Positions 15,829-24,569 of a stretch of DNA of 36,475 nt are shown piece by piece. The translations under genes were made by a program, and so were the position numbers. Source of the DNA: Treponema sp. (GTDB lineage: Bacteria; Spirochaetota; Spirochaetia; Treponematales; Breznakiellaceae); NCBI GenBank assembly GCA_031286205.1, contig JAITUR010000076.1, positions 1-36,475 on the forward strand, written 5' to 3'. Under the pieces are notes generated by a model. The model was not told the DNA's origin and did not search any database. It worked only from the letters and a program-made list of their open reading frames with translations. Every line of letters starts with the position of its first letter. Position 1 is the stretch's first letter.

Positions 15829-16593
15829 TTAGCCCTTAAAAATTACAGGCTGAGACGATACAACACTCAACGCTGCATTGCCTTTTTTTACCTCTGCCCA
15901 ATCACTGCCGTCCGCAGGTTCGTTATTGACTTTCCCAGATTTAGAAAAACAGAAAGTCCCGCCCTCCGGAGCTGTATAAGTTACAATCCTATCACTATAA
16001 TAACGCATAGACGGAAAACTGTGAACAACATTTTCAGGATATTTATCGATATTTGGAAAGTTGATATTAACAAACGAACCGGGTTTCCAATAGCTTATAA
16101 ACACCTCCAACTGCTTTGCAATGTACGAAACAACCTTTTCCCAGTGCCATTTATCGCCATTTTCGGATTTTACAAGGGACAGGGCTATCGAAGGAATTCC
16201 AAAAAAACTTCCCTGGCGGGCGGCGGCGGCTGTCCCGGAATAAATAATATCTGTGCCAAGATTAGCACCAATATTGATGCCGGATAGTATCAAATCCGGG
16301 GCGTTTTTCATGTCAAATTCTACACCGCCGGTAGAAATATCAATATCCTGAATTCCACCCAAAAGAGAAACAATTACACAGTCTACGGGGGTTCCCGAAC
16401 ACGACCAGGTGTCGGTATCAATATTAGTAAGTTTAATAGGATGATTTAAAAAATCTATGGCATGAGAAGTGCCGGATCGATCTTTATCCGGGGCTGCCAA
16501 AAAAACCCTGTGTCCCGCATTACGAAGAGAATCTGCCAAAAGCGTAATTCCCGGCGAAGTGTATCCATCATCGTTGGTTAAAAATATACGCAC
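15829..16593 (-). CDS. surE: 5'/3'-nucleotidase SurE
   Basis: A 254-residue metal-dependent phosphatase of nucleoside monophosphates, the usual length. The N-terminal metal motif FLTNDDGYTSPG (D8, D9), the metal-site serine region DRSGTSHAI, and SGINIGANLG with the downstream YSGTAAAARQG are all present. The start is GTG 16593, which shares its first base with the TAG stop of the upstream kinase gene. A longer in-frame upstream reading is rejected because the family begins at this residue. A SurE together with stress and envelope genes fits its general role in stationary-phase survival. Confidence 0.93.
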   Translation of the reverse strand: MRIFLTNDDGYTSPGITLLADSLRNAGHRVFLAAPDKDRSGTSHAIDFLNHPIKLTNIDTDTWSCSGTPVDCVIVSLLGGIQDIDISTGGVEFDMKNAPDLILSGINIGANLGTDIIYSGTAAAARQGSFFGIPSIALSLVKSENGDKWHWEKVVSYIAKQLEVFISYWKPGSFVNINFPNIDKYPENVVHSFPSMRYYSDRIVTYTAPEGGTFCFSKSGKVNNEPADGSDWAEVKKGNAALSVVSSQPVIFKG

Positions 16594-17783
16594 TAGGCTT
16601 TTACCTTTTTTCTTTCCGGGATTATTCTTGCCCCCGTTGCCGTCTTTACCTCGTAAATTACAGGCTGGAAGCCGAAGATTCTTTCGTATTCTTCCAGGCG
16701 TTTTTTGAATTCTTCTGCCAGCTCTTTTCGGATAATTGCATAAGTACAGCCGCCAAAACCAAGACCTGTCATTCTGGAGCCTGCCGCGCCTTCTATTTCC
16801 TGCGCGCGTTTTACAAGCCAATCAACTTCCGGGCAGGAAATTTCGTATAAGTCTCTAAGACTTTCGTGCGAATGAAAAATTGTCTTTGCAAAAGCGGGAA
16901 CATCGTTTCTTTCCAGCGCGCTGACGGCATCATTTACACGGCGGATTTCTTCTACAATGTGCATGGTTCTGCGGCGAATTTGTTCGGGGAAATTTCCAAG
17001 AGCTTCCAGAAGATCGTTGGGGGCAAAATCCTTAAAAGCGGTTCCGTCATGATTTTTTGTAAGATATTTTAATCCTTTTAAGGAATCTGCGCGCCGCGAA
17101 GCAAGCTCTTTTTCCGTACCCGCCCTAAAAGCGCGAGAATCTACCAGCAAAAATTTATACTTGGAAAAAGGAGAGCTTACCCGCTTTATTTCGCAAGAGA
17201 TTCCTTCGCTGGAACAATCCAAAACTAAAAATTGATCTTTTTTTGCCAAAAGACTAACTTGATAATCCACAAGAGGAACTTCTTTGCCAAAAAGAGAAAT
17301 ATGGGTCTGAAAAAGCCTTTTTGCAAGCTCGGTTTCGCTTATATTGATACGAAGAAGGTGTTTTAACGCTGTTGCGGCGGCAGTTTCTATTGCCACAGAC
17401 GATGCAAGACCGATATGCTGGGGAATATCCCCGGAAAAAGTAAAATTTAACCCTTTAACCGGGTATCCAAGATCGATAAATACAAAAATAGCCGTTTTTA
17501 TGTAGTTTGCCCAACGATCCTCGCGGCGATATTTTATATTGGCAACCGTACTACGCTTTCGTTCGCCCAAATCCGAAGCAAAAAAACGGAAAGAATTGTC
17601 TTTTCTTTGGCTTACAGCAAGACGAATGTATCGATCTATGGCGGCTGACAAGAAAAAAGTGGACTGAGGCTGCCCTTCTTCGCCTAAAAAGTGAATTCTC
17701 CCTGGAGCTTCAGCACATGATACAGGGCTTTTGGGGTCTGTTATTTCATATTCACTTCGATGAATTTGACCGATATTTGACAT
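16593..17783 (-). CDS. galK: Galactokinase-family GHMP kinase with altered sugar site
   Basis: A 396-residue GHMP kinase. It has the galactokinase-type opening APGRIHFLGE (26-35), the ATP loop GLASSVAIE (125-133), the catalytic-base candidate D173 in VPLVDYQ, and motif 3 MTGLGFGGCT near 345. The canonical 'GEHTDYN' sugar-contacting stretch is replaced by GEEGQPQ, and the usual 'GLSSSA' by GLASSV, so the sugar may not be galactose. No epimerase or uridylyltransferase gene is nearby. The start codon ATG 17783 lies six bases after a TATTAT -10 hexamer with no Shine-Dalgarno, so the transcript may be leaderless. It heads an operon with surE, TPR, NHL and hemerythrin genes. Confidence 0.7.
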   Translation of the reverse strand: MSNIGQIHRSEYEITDPKSPVSCAEAPGRIHFLGEEGQPQSTFFLSAAIDRYIRLAVSQRKDNSFRFFASDLGERKRSTVANIKYRREDRWANYIKTAIFVFIDLGYPVKGLNFTFSGDIPQHIGLASSVAIETAAATALKHLLRINISETELAKRLFQTHISLFGKEVPLVDYQVSLLAKKDQFLVLDCSSEGISCEIKRVSSPFSKYKFLLVDSRAFRAGTEKELASRRADSLKGLKYLTKNHDGTAFKDFAPNDLLEALGNFPEQIRRRTMHIVEEIRRVNDAVSALERNDVPAFAKTIFHSHESLRDLYEISCPEVDWLVKRAQEIEGAAGSRMTGLGFGGCTYAIIRKELAEEFKKRLEEYERIFGFQPVIYEVKTATGARIIPERKKVKA

Positions 17784-17789
17784 TGTTGT

Positions 17790-17818
17790 ATAATATAATG
17801 TTTTATAATTAATTTCAA
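17790..17818 (-). promoter_or_regulatory. Promoter of the GHMP kinase operon, leaderless type
   Basis: TTGAAA (17813-17818 on the minus strand), an exact 17-base gap and TATTAT (17790-17795), then six bases to ATG 17783. This would place transcription start on the A of the start codon. Confidence 0.6.
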
Positions 17819-17847
17819 TGGATTATTTTCTAATTTTATGGCGATTA

Positions 17848-19305
17848 TTACGCAGATAATAAAGATTCCAGCAGTATCAAGGAATAATCGATTTCTATCC
17901 TGATCCGGTTTAAAAACGATAAATCTTCGTAATTGGGGCTGGCTCCGCCCGCATAATCGGGAAAATGCGCCCACAGGTAATCACATTCGTTAATTAAAAT
18001 ATGCAGCCGTTCTTTTTGTATAGTTTTTTCGCCGGAAAGCATATCTTTTAGTTCTTGTAATCTTTCTATTTCGCCTTTAATAAAATTATTAATGTCTTCC
18101 TTTGCCGGCGGATATTTATTCGCCGGTTTTTGCGGCGAAGCGGTTTTGCTGTTTCCGCCGAATTCCTTGTCGAATAATTTTTTATAACCCCGCATTACAG
18201 GATTAGTGTAATTTACTCCGTCTCTGACAATGCCTGCGCCAAAAGCCGCAGTATCCAGTAAACCGCCAAAACGATTGTGGTTATTCAGTTTATGTTTATG
18301 CGCAGGAGTACCGCGGGCATGGGACTTATCTATCGTAAAAGAAAAATCCATTCCAGCATGGGTAATTTTTCCGGTTGTAATTCGCCCGGCAATTTCCATA
18401 GCGGTAAGTCCGACAGAACCCAATGGAGAAATTATATTTGGAAGAAGATTTGCGTTTTTTAATCTTTCGAAAACGCGAAGTTCTGTCCATGGTGTCATAA
18501 AAATATAACCCTGCCCTGCAAGTATATTTCCGGACTGCGGAAGCGCGGATAAATCCATTGCGGCGGGAACATTCCATCCTTTACAGCCGACAAAATCGCG
18601 CAGGTTCCAGTGTTGGCTTTCTAAAATTACAACAAGGTCTGGAACAATGTTTCTATCTTTTAACGCGCCTATGCAGGTATCGACACAGATAATTTTATAA
18701 TCCCGTTTTTCCGGAAGATTGTCTAATATTTTATCCAGCGAAGGTCCCGCACCCAATACAAGAACGGAAGAATCGCCCATAGATAATTCGCCGATAGATT
18801 TACGGTTTGGAATAATGGAAAGATTTTTTAGCAAATTACGGATATACAATCTTCCAAGTTTTGCAAGTATAAGCACATTGCTCCAGTCATTTGCAATTTC
18901 CTGATTCAGGGCATCCAGGAGCGATAAATACAAACCGGAAAAAAGCTGCCAGCCGCCTGTAAGTTTTACCATTTCTACACGGCGAAATGTTCTTGCGCCC
19001 CATTCTTTTCGTACAAATTCGTAAAGTTTGTCTATTTTACAGATATTTGTTATACGCAATTTTTTGTCTGCCGGAATATTTGTCTTAAAAGAAATTTCGT
19101 ATAGTTCGGGGTCTGCTTCTATACAAAGAATAGCAGAATTAGGGCAGGATTCAAGATTTGCTAAAAGTGTATCCAGTCCGTAGCCGTACAGGGGCGAGGG
19201 GCAAAGGTAAAGCGTTTTATCGCGGACAGCAACGGCATTCGCCGCTTTCCTGCATCTGGATTCGGGATCGTATGCGGAAAGAAGCGTTATACCGTTTTTA
19301 ATCAC
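17848..19305 (-). CDS. DUF115 / MptE-like motility accessory factor
   Basis: A 485-residue protein of the family that includes motility accessory factors for flagellin glycosylation and MptE-like enzymes. The core motif LVLGAGPSLD lies at about 183-191, followed by strands IICVDTCIGAL and VPDLVVILES and later AGMDFSF, as in the 6-hydroxymethylpterin pyrophosphokinase-like fold. The C-terminal part (about 400-485) is helical and carries a lysine- and proline-rich linker. The start is GTG 19305, which overlaps the TAG stop of the PPIase gene by one base, so translation is coupled. It is likely involved in modifying flagellar filament protein, given the flagellar content of the region, but the link is inferred. 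Confidence 0.8.
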   Translation of the reverse strand: MIKNGITLLSAYDPESRCRKAANAVAVRDKTLYLCPSPLYGYGLDTLLANLESCPNSAILCIEADPELYEISFKTNIPADKKLRITNICKIDKLYEFVRKEWGARTFRRVEMVKLTGGWQLFSGLYLSLLDALNQEIANDWSNVLILAKLGRLYIRNLLKNLSIIPNRKSIGELSMGDSSVLVLGAGPSLDKILDNLPEKRDYKIICVDTCIGALKDRNIVPDLVVILESQHWNLRDFVGCKGWNVPAAMDLSALPQSGNILAGQGYIFMTPWTELRVFERLKNANLLPNIISPLGSVGLTAMEIAGRITTGKITHAGMDFSFTIDKSHARGTPAHKHKLNNHNRFGGLLDTAAFGAGIVRDGVNYTNPVMRGYKKLFDKEFGGNSKTASPQKPANKYPPAKEDINNFIKGEIERLQELKDMLSGEKTIQKERLHILINECDYLWAHFPDYAGGASPNYEDLSFLNRIRIEIDYSLILLESLLSA

Positions 19306-20882
19306 TACGGTGTGTAAACCTGCCAGAAACGATCATCCATTCTTGGATTGCCTAAAAAATAACTCCGCATGGATTGTTCTGTTAACATACTCATCCAATA
19401 AGATAAATACATGGAAGCAACATCTTTTGCCGTGGTTTCTTCTACATTAATTTCTTCTGTGGGCAGCAGCACCAATACATTGTTTCCCTGAACAAGAGGT
19501 TCTGACGGAGTTTGTAATGGTGTGGAAAAAGCAATTTTCCAGAAATTTTCGTTTTTAGATAAACTTTTCATGTAATCTTGATCGAAACTTGGTATATTAA
19601 AATTACTAAAAGAAGAAAACAGATTTATGGGGGATCCGCCATAATATGTGGCAATATCCATAACGCCGTAAACCAATGGGAAGGGTCCAAAATCGTAGAC
19701 ATTCAGATTTTTTGCTCTGGCGGCATCTTCGAAACTTAAGCTATTCATATTTACCCTATTCATATTTACCCTATTCATATTTACCATAGAAGCAAATTCA
19801 TTTGCCTGCTCTATTGCCCAGTCTTCCATGCGTCCTCTGTCGAAATTTCTTAAATAAAAACGCACTCTTTCCATAACAGTTTCGTCCTGGAAATCCGCTT
19901 TTATTAAGTTGTCTTCCGCTCTGTAAATTACCCAGGATTCTCCAACTTTTATTACCGGGCTAATTTCTCCGTTGCGAAGATTTATAACCTTATTTCTATC
20001 TTCCAGAGAAGGTATATCTTTTTCCAGATCGAAGTTATAGCGGATTCCCATATCTCCGCCTCTGTCAGCAAAACCATCTTGGGAATGCGCTCTTGCGGCA
20101 TCTTCGAATGTAATTGTTCCGCTTTGGATAGTGTCCAGTATTTTTTTTGCTTCTCTTTCGCCGGCAATTACGATAATTCTGGATAAATGAATGGAATCGA
20201 AAAGATTTGCGTTAGCATCGGCATAGGCAAGAAATTCGGATTCAGGGTAATCGTCTACATTAATGCTTATTATTTTAAAATTTCTTTCCGGAGAAGACAA
20301 ACTGCCAATAAATTCCGCTTCCGCATTATTCATTAGTAAACCGTCAAAAAAATCGCTTGCGTAAAGGTTTTTGATTATTTCTTCCTGAGTTTGCCGCCAT
20401 ATGGCAAGGCGGGAAGATTCGGACATCCGGTTATATAAAGATGCGGAAAAACGACCGTTTTCCTGAAAATCCGGAAGCCGCGCAACCTGTCTATCGACTG
20501 TTTTTACAGGCACATGATAATTGGATCTTTTCATTATCTGTAAAATAGCGATATGCTCGACAGTTGCTTCATAGGCTTGCCGCCAAACTTGAGCCATAAT
20601 CCACTGGTTTTCTATGTCGTATCCCTGAGATTGGAAATTTTGAACAGCACTTCTCTGAAATCTATTAAAGATATTATCAGGAACCCAGCTTATAGGAGCT
20701 TTGTCGTAGTAGCCAAATGTATTATCCCAACCCCTATTTTTTGGGGATAACAAGTCCCCTGCCAAGAATACCACGGTTACAAGAACAAGAATTACAACCG
20801 AACCAATATAAAGACCCGGGTTTTGCTTAAATTTCCGGGCAATTTCAGATTCCCCCGAGGGGATTTTTTCTCTTTTCGCCAT
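19305..20882 (-). CDS. Membrane-anchored PpiC/SurA-type foldase
   Basis: A 525-residue protein with a cytoplasmic start, one transmembrane helix at about 24-43 and a long periplasmic part, the layout of PpiD. An N-terminal SurA-like chaperone region covers about 60-215. A parvulin-type rotamase region at about 230-325 shows HLSRIIV, FEDAARAHSQDGFADRGGDMG and GEISPVIKVGESWVIYR. Near 367-381 the motif VNMNR repeats, produced by three exact 15-base DNA units. The start ATG 20882 lies five bases after TACCCT with no Shine-Dalgarno. The gene is followed directly by the DUF115 gene. It probably helps fold exported proteins, including T2SS or outer membrane products. Confidence 0.85.
   Translation of the reverse strand: MAKREKIPSGESEIARKFKQNPGLYIGSVVILVLVTVVFLAGDLLSPKNRGWDNTFGYYDKAPISWVPDNIFNRFQRSAVQNFQSQGYDIENQWIMAQVWRQAYEATVEHIAILQIMKRSNYHVPVKTVDRQVARLPDFQENGRFSASLYNRMSESSRLAIWRQTQEEIIKNLYASDFFDGLLMNNAEAEFIGSLSSPERNFKIISINVDDYPESEFLAYADANANLFDSIHLSRIIVIAGEREAKKILDTIQSGTITFEDAARAHSQDGFADRGGDMGIRYNFDLEKDIPSLEDRNKVINLRNGEISPVIKVGESWVIYRAEDNLIKADFQDETVMERVRFYLRNFDRGRMEDWAIEQANEFASMVNMNRVNMNRVNMNSLSFEDAARAKNLNVYDFGPFPLVYGVMDIATYYGGSPINLFSSFSNFNIPSFDQDYMKSLSKNENFWKIAFSTPLQTPSEPLVQGNNVLVLLPTEEINVEETTAKDVASMYLSYWMSMLTEQSMRSYFLGNPRMDDRFWQVYTP
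19741..19785. repeat. Three exact 15-base tandem repeats inside the foldase gene
   Basis: The unit CTATTCATATTTACC occurs three times in a row at 19741-19755, 19756-19770 and 19771-19785. The repeats keep the reading frame and encode repeats of five residues (VNMNR). Copy number could vary by slippage without breaking the frame. Confidence 0.95.
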
Positions 20883-20887
20883 AGCTT

Positions 20888-20917
20888 AGGGTAGCATTTT
20901 TTGGGGAAAAGTGTCAA
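20888..20917 (-). promoter_or_regulatory. Promoter of the foldase/DUF115 operon, leaderless type
   Basis: TTGACA (20912-20917 on the minus strand), an 18-base gap and TACCCT (20888-20893), then five bases to ATG 20882. The -35 hexamer is consensus and the -10 fits TANNNT. Confidence 0.5.
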
Positions 20918-20940
20918 GCTCGTTAAGACGATAAAACATA

Positions 20941-21513
20941 TTACTCCTGTGTATTTTGCTGTTTTATCATTTCTAAAAGTTTAATTGCGGAAGGGTCGGC
21001 ATTGCCTAATCTGATAATTCTTTCCAAGAGAATAATCGCCTCTGCTGTCTTACCCTGCATATTATTGGCTACACCGGCTAGAAATAAAATATCTGGGCGG
21101 TTTGGCTCAAGAGCTAAAGCACGATTAAGAAAATTTTCGGCATTTGCAAATTCATTGTTATCCATTGCCAATTCTGCAAGCGCAAGAAGTTGATTTGCAT
21201 TTATTATTTTAAAATAAAGAACTTCCATTGAAAGATATTCAAAGACATCTTCAAAAGTTTCATAGCCCCTTTTTACCAGCTTTATACTATACCTACCTTT
21301 CTTCATATCTTCCAATACAAAACGTCCCTGTATATCAGAATCTGTAATTCTTATACCATTTAGGTAAACCGTTACGCTAGTCACCGGCAAACTGTCATAA
21401 TCATATATCATTGCATACATATAACCTTCGTCAGACAATTTCTTAACTGATGAATGACAAGAAATTAACAAGGATAATACTAAAAATACACCGAAAAATT
21501 GTTTAATTTTCAT
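20941..21513 (-). CDS. TPR lipoprotein, candidate T2SS pilotin
   Basis: A 190-residue lipoprotein. The signal peptide ends in the lipobox LLISC (Cys about residue 19). Residues about 30-90 resemble a carboxypeptidase regulatory-like/PEGA beta domain (VTVYLNGIRITDSDIQGRF and YSIKLVKRGYETF). Residues about 105-185 hold TPR units (ALAELAMDNNEFANAENFL and DILFLAGVANNMQGKTAEAI). It is the last gene of the secretion operon, five bases after the platform gene. TPR lipoproteins such as PilF are pilotins that bring secretins to the outer membrane, so this is a good candidate for GspD assembly. The role is inferred from position and domain type. No closer similarity to PilF can be seen. Confidence 0.75.
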   Translation of the reverse strand: MKIKQFFGVFLVLSLLISCHSSVKKLSDEGYMYAMIYDYDSLPVTSVTVYLNGIRITDSDIQGRFVLEDMKKGRYSIKLVKRGYETFEDVFEYLSMEVLYFKIINANQLLALAELAMDNNEFANAENFLNRALALEPNRPDILFLAGVANNMQGKTAEAIILLERIIRLGNADPSAIKLLEMIKQQNTQE

Positions 21514-21518
21514 CTTCC

Positions 21519-23246
21519 CTACCTTCTATTTATTTCATATATATTATCGTCAATATAGGCAATAAAACTGCCTGATGAACTTAAATTATATCGCATATTT
21601 CCTTCATTTGACTGAACTAGCCTTACTACATCTCCGGTTCTTGTGTTTTTAATGTATATAAAGTTGTTATCGTTATGATCTCTTATACTGCCTATAAATT
21701 CAAGCCATGCAACCCTTTCTATCCTGGAAGGAAGCTGTACAACTACAGGCTGTTCCCTGGCTGCAGGATTTCGGGGAGCAGTTGGGGCAGGCGGAAAATA
21801 ATTTCGACTTATACTGGCAACAGGAACAGGTACAGCAGATTCAGTAGAAGCAGGAGCAAAAGTAGCATTCTCTGTATCTAAAGGATGATATTCTGTTCTT
21901 ATGCGAACCACAATATCAAGCAGGTTTCGCGGGTATAAATTCCTTATTTGAGTTAAATGGACATCCCATGCACGATTTCTTGTTTTTATTTCATAGAGGG
22001 CATTAAAAAATCCGTTTCCAGAACCCCTTATTGAATATTCAACTTCTGTCCGGTACGGCTCATTCATAAATTGATAACTGTTGACAGTACATCCCCATTT
22101 TCTAAATAAAGCGTTAATTGCCTGCCCAAAAGAAGAAGGACTCAAAGGGTATTTCATGGTTTCTTCATCTGTTTCTTCCCCAATAAGATTTTCCAAAATA
22201 AATATTTGTTCGGAAATAGAAAGTATATCATTGTCAATAATTACTGCTTCTACAAGAACAGTTCCACTTAATGAAAATGTGTCTCTATTATTACTGGGGT
22301 GCACTTGATGAAGCCTGGCATTCCGAACAAGCCGGTGTTCTTCAAACTTTCGAAGCAACTCAAGTGAATTTGCAGCTATACCTTCTATCTGAAAAAAATT
22401 ACCATTAAATGTAGCCGAATTTATTCTGGTTTGAGCACCTGCACAATCAGAAATAATCGCAGATATGTCAAAAGGAGTTGTCGTTTTTGTAGAAATTATT
22501 TCATAATACTGAGTTTTTAGCTCTTCAAGTTTTTTAAGCTCTTGCTGTCTTGTAATTCTTTCTTGCTCAAGTCTTTCTTGTTCAATTCTTAATAAGGCGT
22601 TGCGTTCATTTTCCATTTTCTGGTGCTCATGCATTAAAATTGTACCTGTAACCATTAATATCAATAAAACAGCGGCGGCACCTATTCTTTTTAACTTAAC
22701 AACAGGACTTTTTTCGCTATATAATGAAATTTTATGAACATCTGTTTTGCTTAATTCTTCATTGATGTCAAAAAAAACAATATTTTCGTAATCAGAAATT
22801 GATTCGAAAAATATTTTATCTTTTTTATCGCAGTATATTGTTAAACCGGTTTCTTTGTTGTAAAAGTTTTTTACATCATCCAATAAACTGTCTTCATTTC
22901 TTATTTTTACAGTTGATGACTTTATTGCTCCATTTTCCAGGCATGTATAATCCAGCCATGATTTGTCTATAAAAAGTGCATTTACAGTTTGTTTGGAAAA
23001 TCTATGTTGTACAAAAAGTGGAGACAACGGAAGCATTGTACTTCCTGTTTCCTTGTTTAAAACAAAAACCAAATAGCTCCATTTTTTAGAACCATTCTTA
23101 ATAATTTTTACATTGCGTTCCTCTATATTTCCGGGAAATAAACTGTTAAGTTTTATTTTTATAGCAGATTTCAGTTCCCCGCCGCTTAAGTTTGGAATAT
23201 CCAGCGTAAATAACAAATAAGAAGTTCTATTGTAAATTTCAATCAT
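21519..23246 (-). CDS. Bitopic T2SS platform protein, GspL/GspM/GspC-like composite
   Basis: A 575-residue protein with one transmembrane helix. The cytoplasmic part (about 1-180) occupies the place of GspL's cytoplasmic domain but is short. The helix spans about 187-205 and is followed by a charged coiled coil (about 208-250). Two beta-alpha regions of ferredoxin-like type lie at about 258-335 and 365-452, like the periplasmic domains of GspL/GspM or PilN/PilO. A proline-rich linker covers about 455-507. The last 68 residues (FIGSIRDHN, FIYIKN, GDVVRLV, SFIAYIDDN) resemble the GspC/PilP homology region that docks on the secretin. No separate gspC, gspL or gspM is present in the operon. The ATG overlaps the end of the GspK-like gene by eight bases. 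Confidence 0.65.
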   Translation of the reverse strand: MIEIYNRTSYLLFTLDIPNLSGGELKSAIKIKLNSLFPGNIEERNVKIIKNGSKKWSYLVFVLNKETGSTMLPLSPLFVQHRFSKQTVNALFIDKSWLDYTCLENGAIKSSTVKIRNEDSLLDDVKNFYNKETGLTIYCDKKDKIFFESISDYENIVFFDINEELSKTDVHKISLYSEKSPVVKLKRIGAAAVLLILMVTGTILMHEHQKMENERNALLRIEQERLEQERITRQQELKKLEELKTQYYEIISTKTTTPFDISAIISDCAGAQTRINSATFNGNFFQIEGIAANSLELLRKFEEHRLVRNARLHQVHPSNNRDTFSLSGTVLVEAVIIDNDILSISEQIFILENLIGEETDEETMKYPLSPSSFGQAINALFRKWGCTVNSYQFMNEPYRTEVEYSIRGSGNGFFNALYEIKTRNRAWDVHLTQIRNLYPRNLLDIVVRIRTEYHPLDTENATFAPASTESAVPVPVASISRNYFPPAPTAPRNPAAREQPVVVQLPSRIERVAWLEFIGSIRDHNDNNFIYIKNTRTGDVVRLVQSNEGNMRYNLSSSGSFIAYIDDNIYEINRR

Positions 23247-24162
23247 CTATAAAACTCCTATTTATTAGCCTGTATGATTCAATTTCCTGTATTGCGCCAT
23301 TTTTTTCGGGAAATGCCGCTACAATAGCTTCTACCTTAAGAGATGACGGCATACTAAAACTTAATTTCCAAAAAGATGTTTTTGTACCCAAATAATTCAT
23401 TATAGGATGATTTACCGGTATCCTTAAAGTAGCCGCAATATCGCCGCGAAGTACAGGCCCTCCTTTCAATCTATTAACAAGATCATTCGCTCTGTCTCTT
23501 GCCCTTTCTATATTAAAACTTCTTCGTAAAATTAAGGGATAAATAATTTCGGGTTTAACCATGTTTACATTCATCTTGGGAAAATCATTAACCAGAGGGA
23601 AAAGCTCGTTAATTTCAGAAACAGCAAATAATTCGTTAATCCTGCGAAAAGCGAATGATTCCGTATCATTTTTATGGAGCCATCCATAGGAAACACATGA
23701 GTCCCATACTTCTTCTTCATCTTTAATAAATTCACGCCACGGTTCTTTGCTGGTTGAAAGGTCATTTGCTCTAAGCCATGTGGAAAAAGCTGTACCGGTT
23801 CTGTCTTTAAAAATAAAATCTGTTACATTTCTATCCGCCATATCTGCCTCTGAAAGAAAATCAAGATGATAGCCGCTTGAAACATCTGTAATTTCAAGAT
23901 TATACTGCTGATATTTAGAACATAGTTCGCCTATAAGTGCGTTATTTATATCATCATATTGAAACAAGGATAATGGCTGCATTTCCTCTATTATTGTATT
24001 TAGTAATTTATCTGCTTCTGCCCTGTTGTTAAAATAACGAGTATCCGACTGCAAATAAGAAATACCGGAAGCTGCAAACAAAACACCGCCGGATATTATT
24101 GCAACAATAAAAAAGAGAAGCAATACCGCATTAAATTCTACTGCACCGGAATCATTTCTCAT
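23239..24162 (-). CDS. GspK-like minor pseudopilin
   Basis: A 307-residue protein with a pseudopilin N-terminus: leader MRNDSG, then AVEFNAVLLLFFIVAIISGG as the hydrophobic helix. The residue at +5 is Asn rather than Glu, as expected for GspK, which sits at the pilus tip and lacks this glutamate. The large globular domain of about 270 residues is also typical of GspK. The ATG overlaps the preceding pseudopilin stop as ATGA, and its end overlaps the platform gene. It would cap the pseudopilus and prime its assembly with the other minor pseudopilins. Confidence 0.75.
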   Translation of the reverse strand: MRNDSGAVEFNAVLLLFFIVAIISGGVLFAASGISYLQSDTRYFNNRAEADKLLNTIIEEMQPLSLFQYDDINNALIGELCSKYQQYNLEITDVSSGYHLDFLSEADMADRNVTDFIFKDRTGTAFSTWLRANDLSTSKEPWREFIKDEEEVWDSCVSYGWLHKNDTESFAFRRINELFAVSEINELFPLVNDFPKMNVNMVKPEIIYPLILRRSFNIERARDRANDLVNRLKGGPVLRGDIAATLRIPVNHPIMNYLGTKTSFWKLSFSMPSSLKVEAIVAAFPEKNGAIQEIESYRLINRSFIDD

Positions 24163-24569
24163 TTTATTGTATCCAATACCGCAATAGAAGGAAATAAAGC
24201 TATAGTTCGCATTTCATGATTATTTACTTCATATATAACTTCAATACCACGCGGTGCTTTTTGATTTCTAGAAACTATATTAATAGACTTAATATATTTC
24301 CCATATTTAGATTGATACAGTTGAGCTTTAAGAGTATCAATATAGGTTATATTATGTGCCCAATAGGGAATATGGGTTTCATTGGTTTTATTGCGAATAA
24401 AATGATCTATATTTTTTAGGGTATTAGCCGTACCAATTGCCTTAAAAGATTGCGATGCGCCTTTTAAGGCAGAACCTGAAGCGACAACAAACACTCCGCT
24501 TATAATAAGAACAATTGCCACCGTAAGCAATGTTTCCATAAGGGTAAAAGCATTTTCAGTATTTTTCAT
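24159..24569 (-). CDS. Minor pseudopilin (GspI/GspJ type)
   Basis: A 136-residue pseudopilin. The leader MKNTENA is followed by FTLMETLLTVAIVLIISGVF, with Glu at +5 as usual. The residue before the cleavage site is Ala, not the common Gly, which prepilin peptidases tolerate less well. The rest is a small mixed domain with no clear match to GspH, GspI or GspJ. It overlaps the previous gene by 14 bases and the GspK-like gene by four. Confidence 0.75.
   Translation of the reverse strand: MKNTENAFTLMETLLTVAIVLIISGVFVVASGSALKGASQSFKAIGTANTLKNIDHFIRNKTNETHIPYWAHNITYIDTLKAQLYQSKYGKYIKSINIVSRNQKAPRGIEVIYEVNNHEMRTIALFPSIAVLDTIK

Noticed and set aside
15829-16821. Long 330-residue SurE reading
   Set aside because: The extra N-terminal 76 residues lie antisense-free but inside the kinase gene in another frame, are basic and unlike SurE; GTG 16593 matches the family start.
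19741-19785. Short repeats as a CRISPR array
   Set aside because: The units are contiguous with no spacers and lie inside a coding frame.
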